Source of the DNA: a virus | Length of the DNA: 64,000 nt | Strand: one strand, 5' to 3' | Virus record (IMG/VR): IMGVR_UViG_3300044858_004955 | Span: 1 to 64,000 of that record | Shown here: piece by piece, positions 21,946 to 31,010 of the stretch | How positions within the stretch are numbered: position 1 is the first letter of the stretch | How the letters are laid out: every line of letters begins with the position of its first letter | Program-made: the position numbers and the translations under genes | Notes under the pieces: model-generated | Databases searched by the model: none | Seen by the model: the letters and a program-made list of their open reading frames with translations, nothing else | What the model was told of the DNA's origin: nothing

Positions 21946-23600
21946 AGTGGTAACTCCATGCGGTACTTCGCCCTTGGGTCGTGCGCCACGACCAACTTGT
22001 GCTTCGCTCGTGTGCAGGCCACGTACTCGATCCGCCGCTCCTCGGCGAACTTCTTCTCGTCGTCTTCCTCGGCGACTCGCGTTCTCTGCGAAACGCTGCT
22101 CAACACGATGACCTTGGAAGCCTCCATGCCCTTGGACGAGTGGATCGTGCCAATCCGAATCTTCGGCTCGCTGACGGCCTCGACGCCCCACTTCTTCGCA
22201 GCACGCACCCACTTCGTGCCGCCGTCCGGCAGGCCAGCCCATTTGCCGCTGGCAACCGCCTCGCACAACTGCGGCGAGGCGCCGAGGGCCGGCAAGTCCT
22301 CCGGGTAGACGCGGTCGTACTGCTCCGACAGCCCTTTCTTCCACGCCGACTTGCTGCCTCGCGTCAGCCACTCCATCCCGTCCGTGGTCTTCGACGGCAG
22401 AATCTCGGTTATTCTCCCCCACGCTTCGCCGCTGATGCCCTCGCCGTGCTGGAGCCGCCAGAGACCGGCCATGCCCAGTTCCTTGCACCCGACGCCCTCT
22501 CTCCGCTGCTTGACGTAGCGAAACGGCACGCCGATGTCCTCGAGGATCGCCCTGATCTTCGACACGTTGCGATTCGTGCGGGCGATCACAAGCGTGTCTT
22601 CGTCCGGCCGGAGGTCCGACAGGTCGTCCTCAAAGTTCTCGCTCTCGACAACCTCGCCGTCGTGGTCGGCCGGGGCGATCCCCCGATCCCAGTAGTCCGG
22701 CAGACGCTGAAGGCACCGCTCGCCGAGTTGCATGATCGGCTTCGGGCATCGGAACGACTTCGGCATGATGTGCTGCTTCGTGACTTCCCACCCCATGAAG
22801 TGCTCCGCAGCCGCCCCAGCCCACGAGAACAGAACTTGATATGGGTCTCCGACGAGCCATGCCCAGCGGCACGCATCGCCCGTCACGAGCCTCCGGCACG
22901 CGAGGTCGAGCAGGCGGCTGGAATCCTGAGCCTCGTCGAAAATCCACCCGACAACCTCGTCAGGCACCGACCCCTCCGGCGCCACCTCGATTGGGCCGTC
23001 TTCCGGGTCGAACCGCAGCCCGACGAACCTGCTCAGGAGGTCCGTGAAGTCCGACCGTCCCTCCAGCCGCTTGGCTTGCTCGTACATGGTGATCCGCTTG
23101 ATCACCTCGCCGGCATCCGGGGCTGTCGGGTCTTGGTCGGCCTCCACGATCTCGCGCAGCGGCCGGCAGACGTTCCTCGCCAGCGACCAGTAGTTCAGGG
23201 CCGCAGCCGCGACCGGATCGCCCTGATAGACCGCCACGCCACCATCCTCGTCCTCGTCAATCGCGAACGCGACGTCGCTGCCGATGGCCTCGCTGACCCA
23301 CTTCTCGTCTTCCTTCCCGCCGGCGATCATCTCCCCGCGGCTCACCCCCAACTGCCGGTAGCAGACCGAGTGGGCGGTCCTGAACCACCCATGCTGCATC
23401 AATTCCTCCGGGGGCACCCCCCAAGCCGTCCCACAACGCATGGCGGCCTCCAGACGGGCAGCCCGCGTGAGCGACGAGAAACCGAGCGAGAACGGGTTCC
23501 CACCAGTCTCCGGCCTCTCCAGCGCCTTCTCAGCCGTCTGCTTCATCAAGGCGGTCTTCCCGGTCCCGGCGCCGCCAATTGCCCTCAAACACTGCAACAT
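21942..23600 (-). CDS. UvrD/PcrA-type SF1 DNA helicase, 552 aa
   Basis: Motif I GGAGTGKT (residues 9-16), motif II WIFDEAQDSS, motif III WLVGDPYQVLFSWAGA, motif IV region LVIARTNRNVSKI, motif V TIHSSKGMEASKVIVL and motif VI RIEYVACTRAKHKLVV, in the order of 3'-5' SF1A helicases. About 550 residues, shorter than bacterial UvrD. Starts at ATG after AAAAGGGGCTGAA. Acts in phage replication or recombination with the primase-polymerase just upstream. Confidence 0.9.
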   Translation of the reverse strand: MLQCLRAIGGAGTGKTALMKQTAEKALERPETGGNPFSLGFSSLTRAARLEAAMRCGTAWGVPPEELMQHGWFRTAHSVCYRQLGVSRGEMIAGGKEDEKWVSEAIGSDVAFAIDEDEDGGVAVYQGDPVAAAALNYWSLARNVCRPLREIVEADQDPTAPDAGEVIKRITMYEQAKRLEGRSDFTDLLSRFVGLRFDPEDGPIEVAPEGSVPDEVVGWIFDEAQDSSRLLDLACRRLVTGDACRWAWLVGDPYQVLFSWAGAAAEHFMGWEVTKQHIMPKSFRCPKPIMQLGERCLQRLPDYWDRGIAPADHDGEVVESENFEDDLSDLRPDEDTLVIARTNRNVSKIRAILEDIGVPFRYVKQRREGVGCKELGMAGLWRLQHGEGISGEAWGRITEILPSKTTDGMEWLTRGSKSAWKKGLSEQYDRVYPEDLPALGASPQLCEAVASGKWAGLPDGGTKWVRAAKKWGVEAVSEPKIRIGTIHSSKGMEASKVIVLSSVSQRTRVAEEDDEKKFAEERRIEYVACTRAKHKLVVAHDPRAKYRMELPL

Positions 23601-23670
23601 TTCAGCCCCTTTTCGTGATTTGGACGCTCTGGACGCTTGTTAAGATGGGTTTTCCGTCCACCTTAAACCC

Positions 23671-25470
23671 TTATGCCACAACGGCTTCCGTGTCGTGGAC
23701 GGTGGACGGTGAATGATTTTCAGTTTTCGGAAAAACCAAATCGATTTCCCCCTTTACAGGGCGTCCATCGTCCCCGGACGCCAGCAACTCGAGAGCAGCC
23801 ACCCACTCTCGGGTGAAAACGACGTATTCGAGCCTGCCGGACGGGAATCGGTGCCGTTTGTGGATCAGGTCTTTGGCGTGCATGATCTCGAGCAGCCTGT
23901 TGCGAATCTTGTTCTTCTCGCCGACAGCGACGTCGTGGGCGCTGCTGATCTCCTCCCAGACCTTCCCCCACTGGAACCAGAGTTCGTCCGGCGCCACCCA
24001 GCACGGCCGACCTGACTCGTTCGGCTCCGGCCGCTCCTCGTCCTTAGGCGTCGTCGCCCGCCTGAACGCCTTCAGGATGTAGCCGGCCAACTCGGCGTAC
24101 CGCTTGCTCGCGCTGCCAACTTGGATGTCGTGCTCGCGCTTTTTGCGGGCCATCAGTTGCTCCATGATCCCGGGGATGCTGACGCCGCCGGTCTTCTTGC
24201 TGGCGTCCATTCCCTTCCACGTTGCGACCCACTTCTTGGAGTCACCGTCGAGGATCACGCGGTGCGTCGCATTGAACACGGTGGATGCGACCTTGGCGGC
24301 CGACCGGAACGTGTCGAGCGTCATGTTGACCCGCCCGCCGCACGGGGTCGGCTTCCACTGCGGCACGACCAGCACGATCTCGACCGGGTCACCCTTGATC
24401 ATCTCGATGCTCCACGATCCGACGCGGTAGGCGCGAATCTCGCCGACTTGGTACGGCTCTAGCCCGTGGGCCTCAAGGCCGACGACCGCCACGGCCTCCT
24501 CCGGGTTGATGGTTTCCTCGAGTTTGACCGTCTCGGACTCAATGGCCTCCTGCGTGATGTCCGTCGGCGTCGGACTCCAGCCCGCCTCCTGCTTTTTGCG
24601 GTAGTGCTCGAAGCAGGAGTTGATGATCTGGAGAGCCTCGTCCCTCGTCTTCTGCGGCTTGATGTACTTCTCGTTCGCGTCCAGAATCTCCTGCGTCAGC
24701 ACCGCACGCCGCTCGGGCGCGAGCGGGAAGCGATCGTTGACGATCTTGTTCCACGCCCACATGAGCAGGGCGCCGTGCCGCCCCTCGCCGTCGTGAACCT
24801 CGCGGAACACGAGCGGGCCTTGGTATTTGTGGCCGCCTGAGTTTGCGCCGCCTCCGGCCTCCGCTGCGTTGCATATCTGCACGAGCAGCGCCCTCGGCGT
24901 GTCGGCGACCTCGACCTCGTCGAGTGACAGGTCCGGCCTCCAGCGGTACTGCACGCCGCTCCAGTGCCACGACGGGGGCAGCACGCTCTGAATCTGCCGG
25001 CCGCCGGCGCCCAGCCGGCACTCGAGGCCGCCGGGCTTCTGGACGCCACCGCACTTTTCGAGCGAGTCGTGCCACCGCGTAAGTTGGTGCGTCGACTTGC
25101 CGCTCGTCCACGAAGGCGTGATCAGTTCGTGCAGGCCGAGCGACTCGCGGAACGCCGTCGCCTCCGGCGAGTCGTCCTCGTTGTCGATGACGCCGCCTTC
25201 CTTGCCGAGCACGACCCCGACGTTGAACGGCACGCCGTCGCACCACGCGAGCAGGTCATCCTCCGACCTCGCCCACCTGTCGCCCCATTCAGTGCCGACC
25301 GGGTGCTTTCCGCAGTTCCGCTGCTTCGATCCGCCGACGCGGCACTCCGGGTCGCCACATGTGCAGCGACCGTCCGGCCAGATGCCGTGCAGCCTGACGA
25401 TGCGCAAGCCCTTCGAGATGTAGATCGCACACCACTTGAATGCGTGGTTGAAGTCAAACTCAAATGCCAT
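23671..25470 (-). CDS. Primase-polymerase (Prim-Pol/AEP), 599 aa
   Basis: The N-terminal half matches the bifunctional primase/polymerase fold: GLRIVRLHGIWPDGRCTCGD with a Cys cluster and GKHPVGTEWGDRW, then NVGVVLGKEGGVIDNEDDSP with the metal-binding acidic residues, and GAGGRQIQSVLPPSWHWSGV, the typical VxPPSxHxSG strand. The C-terminal half (SKKWVATWKGMDASKKTGGV) has no clear helicase motif and ends in a winged-helix-like part. Probably primes phage DNA replication. Confidence 0.8.
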   Translation of the reverse strand: MAFEFDFNHAFKWCAIYISKGLRIVRLHGIWPDGRCTCGDPECRVGGSKQRNCGKHPVGTEWGDRWARSEDDLLAWCDGVPFNVGVVLGKEGGVIDNEDDSPEATAFRESLGLHELITPSWTSGKSTHQLTRWHDSLEKCGGVQKPGGLECRLGAGGRQIQSVLPPSWHWSGVQYRWRPDLSLDEVEVADTPRALLVQICNAAEAGGGANSGGHKYQGPLVFREVHDGEGRHGALLMWAWNKIVNDRFPLAPERRAVLTQEILDANEKYIKPQKTRDEALQIINSCFEHYRKKQEAGWSPTPTDITQEAIESETVKLEETINPEEAVAVVGLEAHGLEPYQVGEIRAYRVGSWSIEMIKGDPVEIVLVVPQWKPTPCGGRVNMTLDTFRSAAKVASTVFNATHRVILDGDSKKWVATWKGMDASKKTGGVSIPGIMEQLMARKKREHDIQVGSASKRYAELAGYILKAFRRATTPKDEERPEPNESGRPCWVAPDELWFQWGKVWEEISSAHDVAVGEKNKIRNRLLEIMHAKDLIHKRHRFPSGRLEYVVFTREWVAALELLASGDDGRPVKGEIDLVFPKTENHSPSTVHDTEAVVA

Positions 25471-25525
25471 ATCGCGACTCCGTTAGCGAAAATGCAGATG
25501 CCCGTCGTAGCCGTTTTCTTGCTTG

Positions 25526-26269
25526 CTAAGTTCCGATCCTCCACTCTGGCGAACACCACTCAGACGACCAGTCAAGTGGCTCACTCATCGCAAACACTTT
25601 TTGCCATTCTTCCAAGTAAAACTGCGAGACAGTTTTTGACTCAATCACAACAGCGTTCTCGCGGCTCATCGTTCCGTTTATTGTTGGGTTGAAAGACCCA
25701 GTCCAAGTTGAGTACGGGCTGAACTCCGGGTACTCGTGCTCGTAGTGCGTCTTCATGGAGACCGTGCAGGCGACCGCAAACTTGTGGTGCATCCTCGGCG
25801 CCGCCTGACGCCTGTCGTTATTTGAAACTCCAGCACACCTAACAGCATCTCCGTCCCCTCCTCCGCCAACAGACAAACTTCCAGCAATCCCCGGAAGGTC
25901 AAGCCTCCACTGCGTTTTTAACTTCGCGTACTTCTCTCGAAGCATTCGATCAGACTTCGAGTTGTGGCCTGTGTCTGGCCTCAAAAAGTCTTCCTTTTGC
26001 ACCACGACCGAACAGCCGTGCTCCAGCGCTGCCATTGCGTCCAACACTCTGTGATTCGTCAGCCACGCAAAGCAGCAAAACACAAAGTCGGCCTTTTCGA
26101 TCCAGCGGCACAGCGCGCGCTCTAGGTTTCCGGTAACGGTTGCCACTTCAGTGACATCGTTGTGCAATTGAACACCGTATCCGAGGCCAAGGTGGTCTGC
26201 CGTAAGAGGTACGTCGTCGCCATCAGCGTTCCATATGCGCTGTGTGTTCCAGTTGAATTTGGCTTTCAT
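25526..26269 (-). CDS. Phospholipase D-like protein, 247 aa
   Basis: HHK near residues 161-163 (RMHHKFAV) followed by TGSFNPTINGTMSRENAVVI corresponds to an HKD-type half-site of PLD nucleases, which pair two half-sites in a dimer. The acidic residue normally after HxK is not obvious, so activity is uncertain. LFAWLTNHRVLDAM-like segments fit the PLDc_2 domain. Lower GC and different codon use than neighbours suggest recent transfer. The start at 26269 has AAAGGAG at good spacing, and the ATG six bases upstream touches it. Confidence 0.7.
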   Translation of the reverse strand: MKAKFNWNTQRIWNADGDDVPLTADHLGLGYGVQLHNDVTEVATVTGNLERALCRWIEKADFVFCCFAWLTNHRVLDAMAALEHGCSVVVQKEDFLRPDTGHNSKSDRMLREKYAKLKTQWRLDLPGIAGSLSVGGGGDGDAVRCAGVSNNDRRQAAPRMHHKFAVACTVSMKTHYEHEYPEFSPYSTWTGSFNPTINGTMSRENAVVIESKTVSQFYLEEWQKVFAMSEPLDWSSEWCSPEWRIGT

Positions 26270-26309
26270 ATTCATCTCCTTTGCGTTGCTAGTGTTTCAG
26301 CCGAAACCC

Positions 26310-26343
26310 CCCGTCGCCCCGACCTCTCGATCGGGGCGACGGG
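26310..26343 (-). terminator. 13-bp perfect stem-loop, probable terminator
   Basis: CCCGTCGCCCCGA and its exact complement flank an 8-base loop. It lies about 140 bases after the stop of the gene at 26484 and before the PLD-like gene on the minus strand. The following GGGGTTTCGG is only weakly U-rich, so read-through is likely. The rest of the 208-base gap (26276-26483) holds no gene. Confidence 0.65.
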
Positions 26344-26483
26344 CAAGGTTCGCCCGCCGGCGTGGTGGAATACGACACCAGAGGCGCGGTCAGACTGCCG
26401 TGCGGTTACGACGCCACCGCCGGCTGGGCGGCCGGCTCGTCGCGACGATGACGACGAGTGCGCCGCCGGCCCGGCGGGATGCA

Positions 26484-27266
26484 CTACTCGTCGCTGTCGA
26501 CCACCTCGGCCGACACGGCGCCTCCGCCGAACGTGGAGAACATCCGCGTCAGCGGCTCGGTGTAGAGCCGGCGAGCGACCTCGCCCTCCTCCTCGGAGAT
26601 CGTGCCGACCGTGCGAGGCACGATCTGGGAGTACGGCTGACCACCGGCACCCTTGGCCTTCTGCAACTTGAGTCCGATCACGCACTCGTAGTGGAAGGAC
26701 GTCAACCGCTTCCTGAACGGCAGCCACGACGGCAGCGACCCGGGGCCGACAGTCACGAGGACCGGCCAGACGTCGCCCTGACGCAGAATCGCGAGGATGC
26801 GACTCTCCTTCACCCGCTTGGCCCCGCCCTTCGACGAGCCGAACCCGAACTCCGGGGAGATCGAGATCGCCGCCCAGTCGTAGAGACGATCGCCGATGCG
26901 ATACTTCTCCAGCGCCGCCGGCGAAATCTCACTGCCGAGATCGTCCGAGAGACGTCGAGCGACGATGAGGTCGCGCGACTCGAGGATCGGACGCTGCTCG
27001 CTGGGGTCGAGCGACGGCCACAGGTAGCCGCGCTTCCCCTCGCCGACGAGCAGTCCCTTCAGTTCATCGGTGCTCTCGGTGTTCCCGTCGACATCGATCT
27101 GCCACGTCGTCGACCCGCCCAGCGGCGTCTTGACGCGGACCAAATCCATCTCCCTCATCTGCTCACCATCCAGATTGCTCTGGATGATGCGTGCCTGCCG
27201 ACTGTTCGGCTGGAGGCACGGGTAGGCAACCTCGGTGGTCGCCGTCGCAATCGCTGTCGTAGCCAT
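26484..27266 (-). CDS. Phage protein with acidic tail, possible ssDNA-binding, 260 aa
   Basis: Begins MATTAIATATTEVAYPCLQP and contains DLVRVKTPLGGSTTWQIDVD and a C-terminal acidic tail VSAEVVDSDE. The acidic end and its place between two helicase/primase genes would suit a single-stranded DNA-binding protein, but no OB-fold signature is clear. Similar proteins occur in many phages without assigned function. Start at 27266 is chosen for its ten-base spacing from CAGGAG. Confidence 0.6.
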   Translation of the reverse strand: MATTAIATATTEVAYPCLQPNSRQARIIQSNLDGEQMREMDLVRVKTPLGGSTTWQIDVDGNTESTDELKGLLVGEGKRGYLWPSLDPSEQRPILESRDLIVARRLSDDLGSEISPAALEKYRIGDRLYDWAAISISPEFGFGSSKGGAKRVKESRILAILRQGDVWPVLVTVGPGSLPSWLPFRKRLTSFHYECVIGLKLQKAKGAGGQPYSQIVPRTVGTISEEEGEVARRLYTEPLTRMFSTFGGGAVSAEVVDSDE

Positions 27267-27311
27267 GTGTGGCATACTCCTGTCGTGTAGATCAGACCAT
27301 CAACCGCTGCG

Positions 27312-27761
27312 TCACCCGACCGTCGTGTGACGCAGTTTCGGCGAGACGAACTCGCCGACGACTCCATCGAACTCCGTCCCAGCCGAGTAAGGCAGGCTGG
27401 GGTCCGTCCCAGCCTCTCGTGCCCTCTCGGTCAGCAAAGCCTTGAGCCTTGCCGTGTTTATCTGCGTCACTGCCTCCAGCAGTCCCGCGGATCGGGCGGC
27501 TTCCATCACCGCCTCCCTTCGCGCCTCCGGCGCCGAGAACGAGTGTGTCCACTCGATCCTCCAACTCCTCCCTGCGGCTCGAACTCCGTCGAGCCGTTGT
27601 CCCTGAAACTCCTCGATCGCGATCGACTCGTAGTGGTCGCGTTTTTTCTTGAGCGCGTCGATCTGGTCGTTCAGCGCGGCAACCTGCTTGTCGATTGCCG
27701 TGATCTCAGCGAGCGCGGTTTGCAGTGCCGGCGCGTCGTTCGTAGCCGTCGATGATGTCAC
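27312..27761 (-). CDS. Coiled-coil protein beside helicase, 149 aa
   Basis: GTG start after GGAGGTATTAA, overlapping the helicase gene by 56 bases. Heptad-rich N-terminus (VAALNDQIDALKKKRDHYES), then IAIEEFQGQRLDGVRAAGRS and a C-terminal domain ending FVSPKLRHTTVG. Phages often place such a protein next to an SNF2-type helicase. Function unknown. Confidence 0.7.
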   Translation of the reverse strand: MTSSTATNDAPALQTALAEITAIDKQVAALNDQIDALKKKRDHYESIAIEEFQGQRLDGVRAAGRSWRIEWTHSFSAPEARREAVMEAARSAGLLEAVTQINTARLKALLTERAREAGTDPSLPYSAGTEFDGVVGEFVSPKLRHTTVG

Positions 27762-29106
27762 TTAATACCTCCCTCCGATCCCTCAGAGCCTCGTAGACGC
27801 GGCCGTCCACCGTGGATCGGCCGTCGATCGTCGCCACCAGATGCCAAACGCTCACCTTGCGTTCCTGCCCGGGGCGGTGCAGGCGCGCAACCGCCTGAAG
27901 GTATTCAGCCAGTGAGTAGCCTAGCGAGAAGAACACCGCGAATCGTGCCCGTGTCAGATCGATCCCGATGCCGCCCGACTGAATCTGCACGATGAGCACG
28001 TTCGTCTTCCCGGCCTGCCAGTCGGCGAGATCGTCGGCCGATCCGCTGAGTTCGCCCCACGATCGCTTGAGCCGGTCGCACGCGGCCCGAGCCGCCACGA
28101 TGTCGCTCCTGAAGCGACAGAACACGACCCACGGCTCGTCTGCGGGGGAATCCCCCAGCATATCCTCGAGGACTCCGGCCTTGGCCGGGTCCGCGACAAT
28201 CTGCTTTGCAACGCTTTCGCCGTCATACGTGACAGCACCACCGCAAACCTGTTGCAGCCGTAGCAGTTGGACGAGAGCGTTCGCCGGCGTGATCGTCCCC
28301 TGCTCGAGGACCGCACAGAACTCCCGCTCGATCTCGCGGTAGACCTTCGCTTCCTGCGGCGACAGATCGCACGGCAAGTCGATGAATTGTATTTGTGGGA
28401 GGTCTAGAACATCAGCGGCGACCGCACGGTGCGTCGTGGCTGCCACGCGACGGTGAGCGTCGTCGATGTTCTTGTAGCCGACGATAAAGTTCTGCCCGGG
28501 GGCGATGATCGCGTGCTTTGCCTTGTGAAGCGTGTACAGGGAGCCGAATGTCGGGCACTCTGGACTCTCGACGGCCCGCCAGATGCCGTAGCAGTCCATC
28601 AAGGAGTGCGGGATCATCGTCCCCGACAATCCGATCTTCGGCGACTCCGCGTTCTTCTTGCAGACCCGGGCCGCCCAGCGGCTCGCTGCTCCTGAAGGAC
28701 TCTTGAGCCGATGCACCTCGTCCCAGACGATCGCCGACCACGGCGTCTTCTCGAGGATCGGCATCCGCCACGCGGTCTCGTAGTTGACGACGAACACGAC
28801 GGGCGTGCGGTCGGCGAGCGCGGCCTCGACCTGCTTGGCCTTCTGGGCCGAGGTTCCCTTCGTCAGCGGCACGACGCGGACGTCAGGCCACCAGAGTCCG
28901 CATTGCTTGACCCACGCCGCGATCACGGCCTTTGGGCAAGAGACGAGTACGGCGAACCCGCCACGATCGCCGCGAGCCATGCGGCGCTTCAGAATCTCGA
29001 TGGCCGTGCGGGTCTTCCCGCACCCCATCTCGTGGTGGAGCAGCACCGCGGTGCGGTCCTCGCTCCATTGAATTGCGTCGCGCTGATGCGACCACAGGCC
29101 GTCCAT
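27706..29106 (-). CDS. SNF2-type DEAD/H-box helicase, 466 aa
   Basis: Compact SF2 helicase: motif I HHEMGCGKTRTA (near residue 31), Ia LVSCPKAVIAAWVKQ, II IVWDEVHRLKS, III GLSGTMIPHS, then the C-terminal lobe with WVVFCRFRSD, QSGGIGIDLTRA and motif VI QAVARLHRPGQERKV. The RxHRxGQ form marks the SNF2 group. Phage versions work in replication, recombination or transcription remodelling. First large gene of the leftward operon after the HTH regulator. Confidence 0.9.
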   Translation of the reverse strand: MDGLWSHQRDAIQWSEDRTAVLLHHEMGCGKTRTAIEILKRRMARGDRGGFAVLVSCPKAVIAAWVKQCGLWWPDVRVVPLTKGTSAQKAKQVEAALADRTPVVFVVNYETAWRMPILEKTPWSAIVWDEVHRLKSPSGAASRWAARVCKKNAESPKIGLSGTMIPHSLMDCYGIWRAVESPECPTFGSLYTLHKAKHAIIAPGQNFIVGYKNIDDAHRRVAATTHRAVAADVLDLPQIQFIDLPCDLSPQEAKVYREIEREFCAVLEQGTITPANALVQLLRLQQVCGGAVTYDGESVAKQIVADPAKAGVLEDMLGDSPADEPWVVFCRFRSDIVAARAACDRLKRSWGELSGSADDLADWQAGKTNVLIVQIQSGGIGIDLTRARFAVFFSLGYSLAEYLQAVARLHRPGQERKVSVWHLVATIDGRSTVDGRVYEALRDRREVLSDIIDGYERRAGTANRAR

Positions 29107-29155
29107 GCCGCTCCTCCTTGGCGGGCGGCATAGTACGCGGCTGCTAGGCGGCCCG

Positions 29156-29728
29156 TCAAGAGAAATCCCGCGGCCGTCCGACCTTCCCGCCGGCGTGCTG
29201 CTGCTGCCTCACGATCTTCGCGTTTTCGAGGCACGACTTCCGCGAGCAGATGTAGACAGCCCTGTGCCGCGTGAGCACTTGATCGCGTGAGTGGAGCCTG
29301 CGGCCGACGATGTCGCCGGCCTTGATCATCCGTGGTACGAACGACGGGTGGACGCCGAGGATGCCGGCGGCCTCGCGGACACCGATGGCGTCGCCGAACG
29401 CGATCGGCTCGTCGATCGCCGCGAGTTTGCGGATCATCGGCTCACGGAGGTGAATCCACGCCCGCGGCCGGCGGTCATTCATGCCGCCGCGTGCCTGCAC
29501 CCTCTCGTCGTACTCGCGGTAGTTCGCGTCGCACTCGGAGCCGTTGAAGACGACGAACGCACGCTGCCCAGTGCCGGCGCCCTCCATCTCGCTGGCCGAA
29601 AGCCAGCCCTTCGACAACATCCTCGCCGGCACGGACCAGTGCAGGCCCATGATGGCGGCGGCCTCGTGCGGGCCGACGGCTTGGTTGACCGCCTGCCTGA
29701 TCTCGCTATCCGTCAGTCGTCTAGCCAT
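29156..29728 (-). CDS. Regulator with two HTH-like segments, 190 aa
   Basis: Two similar segments look like MerR/HTH_17-type helices: VGPHEAAAIMGLHWSVPARM (N-terminal half) and GVREAAGILGVHPSFVPRMI (C-terminal half, followed by KAGDIVGRRLHSRDQV as wing). The tail is basic. Divergent from the integrase group across a 166-base promoter region, it is the best candidate for a repressor or switch protein here. The start at 29728 excludes sequence reading into that region. Confidence 0.65.
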   Translation of the reverse strand: MARRLTDSEIRQAVNQAVGPHEAAAIMGLHWSVPARMLSKGWLSASEMEGAGTGQRAFVVFNGSECDANYREYDERVQARGGMNDRRPRAWIHLREPMIRKLAAIDEPIAFGDAIGVREAAGILGVHPSFVPRMIKAGDIVGRRLHSRDQVLTRHRAVYICSRKSCLENAKIVRQQQHAGGKVGRPRDFS

Positions 29729-29777
29729 CGCCGCATCCTCATACGTGTCCGGCGGCGAACTGCTGCCGGTTGTGTGG

Positions 29778-29819
29778 ATTTTGACGGCGGGGAAGGGGGT
29801 TGGCAAACTCCGGTTGACA
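29778..29819. promoter_or_regulatory. Divergent promoter region
   Basis: Leftward: TTGCCA (29806-29801), a 17-base spacer and CAAAAT (29783-29778) toward the HTH regulator. Rightward: a perfect -35 TTGACA (29814-29819), but its -10 is poor (about AACACT at 29838). The two -35 boxes lie back to back as TGGCAA-N7-TTGACA, so one operator could control both directions. Confidence 0.45.
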
Positions 29820-29894
29820 AGATGCAATGGAGGCGGCAACACTCTAACTCCGAGGCGGCTGGACACCACCTTGAAACGCGAAAGGAGTCGAGAA

Positions 29895-30107
29895 ATGCCG
29901 GTGCAACGTGCCTACATCGCGGTGATCTCGTGGATCGACGGAGAGGTTGAGGACGCCGATGAACTCCGCGTGTTCGCAGAGTCAGCGGAATCCGCAAAGT
30001 CTCTCGCAAAGGAAATCTGGCTTAGGGCGAAGTCGCCGCGGTGGCCGACGTGCCGGATTTCCTCGGTGGAGGTTTTCCCGCAGGCGAGGCTGTCATCCCT
30101 TGCATGA
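29895..30107 (+). CDS. Hypothetical protein, 70 aa
   Basis: Starts after GAAAGGAGTCGAGAA. MPVQRAYIAVISWIDGEVED, then a helix (ESAESAKSLAKEIWLRAKS). Small alpha/beta protein of unknown function, first gene of the rightward integrase island. Confidence 0.7.
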   Translation: MPVQRAYIAVISWIDGEVEDADELRVFAESAESAKSLAKEIWLRAKSPRWPTCRISSVEVFPQARLSSLA

Positions 30108-30146
30108 GTGACCCCCAATTGGCACCCTCCGCCGTGAGGATGCAAC

Positions 30147-31010
30147 ATGACTCACACGCTCATATCTGTACTCCACGATCTTTACGTGCCGCTCAGGTCG
30201 CTCTGCCCAAGGAGCGCCGAGAACTACGAGTTCACGATTCGTGCGTTCTCGGCGTTTCTTGGGCGAGAGGCGACTCTGGACGACCTCGACGAACTGACCG
30301 TCGCGAGGTACTTGACCAACCGTGCCAAGGAGCGTGCGATCGCCACGGCCGCGAAGGACCGCGCCCAACTCCGCGCACTCCACGAGTTCAGCGCGAGGCG
30401 GAAACTTTGCGACCACTGGCCCCAATACCCGCCGATCCGCGTGCCTGACCGCGTGCCGGAGGCGTGGTTCTCAGGCGAGATGCAGCGACTGCTTGACGCT
30501 GCTGGTCAGGAGAAGACGGTGCTTGACGGCATCCCCGGCGGCCTTTGGTGGCGGGCGCTCCTTCTTCTGGCCTACGACACGGCCGAGCGTGCGACTGCAC
30601 TGACGAGCCTCCGATGGCGTTCCGTCCGAGGCTCCTCAGTCCTCTTCGTGGCCGAGGACCGCAAGGGACGCCGCCGCGACATCCTCCGCGAGATCGGCGA
30701 GGACACTCTGGCGGCGCTTGAGGCGATTCGTGGAGAACGCGGGCAGGACGACCTCGTCTTCCCGTGGCCGCGGACGCGGACCTACCTCTGGCGGCGGCTC
30801 GAGATCATCCTCGAGCGTGCGGGCCTGCCGCATGGCCGGCGGGACAAGTTCCACCGCATCCGAAGGACGACGGCCTCCTACTACGAGGCCGCCGGCGGCT
30901 CGGCCCAGCGGCTCCTCGACCACTCCGACCCGGCGACGACGCGGAAGTACATCGACCCGCGGATCGTCAGGCCACAGGCAGCGCCGGAACTGATCCCGAG
31001 GGTGTCGTGA
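30147..31010 (+). CDS. Tyrosine recombinase (integrase), 287 aa
   Basis: The N-terminal core-binding SAM-like domain (residues 5-90) is followed by the catalytic domain with all expected residues: R148 in YDTAERATALTSLRW, K173 in EDRKGRRRD, H236 and R239 in FHRIRRTTASYYE, H259 in LLDHSDPATT and nucleophile Y268 in RKYIDPR. The size suits a phage integrase or XerC/D-like enzyme. It supports a temperate or plasmid-prophage lifestyle. Preceded by a leader of about 40 bases with no strong ribosome site (GTGAGGATGCAAC). Confidence 0.9.
   Translation: MTHTLISVLHDLYVPLRSLCPRSAENYEFTIRAFSAFLGREATLDDLDELTVARYLTNRAKERAIATAAKDRAQLRALHEFSARRKLCDHWPQYPPIRVPDRVPEAWFSGEMQRLLDAAGQEKTVLDGIPGGLWWRALLLLAYDTAERATALTSLRWRSVRGSSVLFVAEDRKGRRRDILREIGEDTLAALEAIRGERGQDDLVFPWPRTRTYLWRRLEIILERAGLPHGRRDKFHRIRRTTASYYEAAGGSAQRLLDHSDPATTRKYIDPRIVRPQAAPELIPRVS

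Noticed and set aside
21981-23618. Long plus-strand reading frame opposite the UvrD-type helicase
   Set aside because: Arg/Pro/Leu-rich shadow of a gene with clear helicase motifs, typical of GC-rich DNA.
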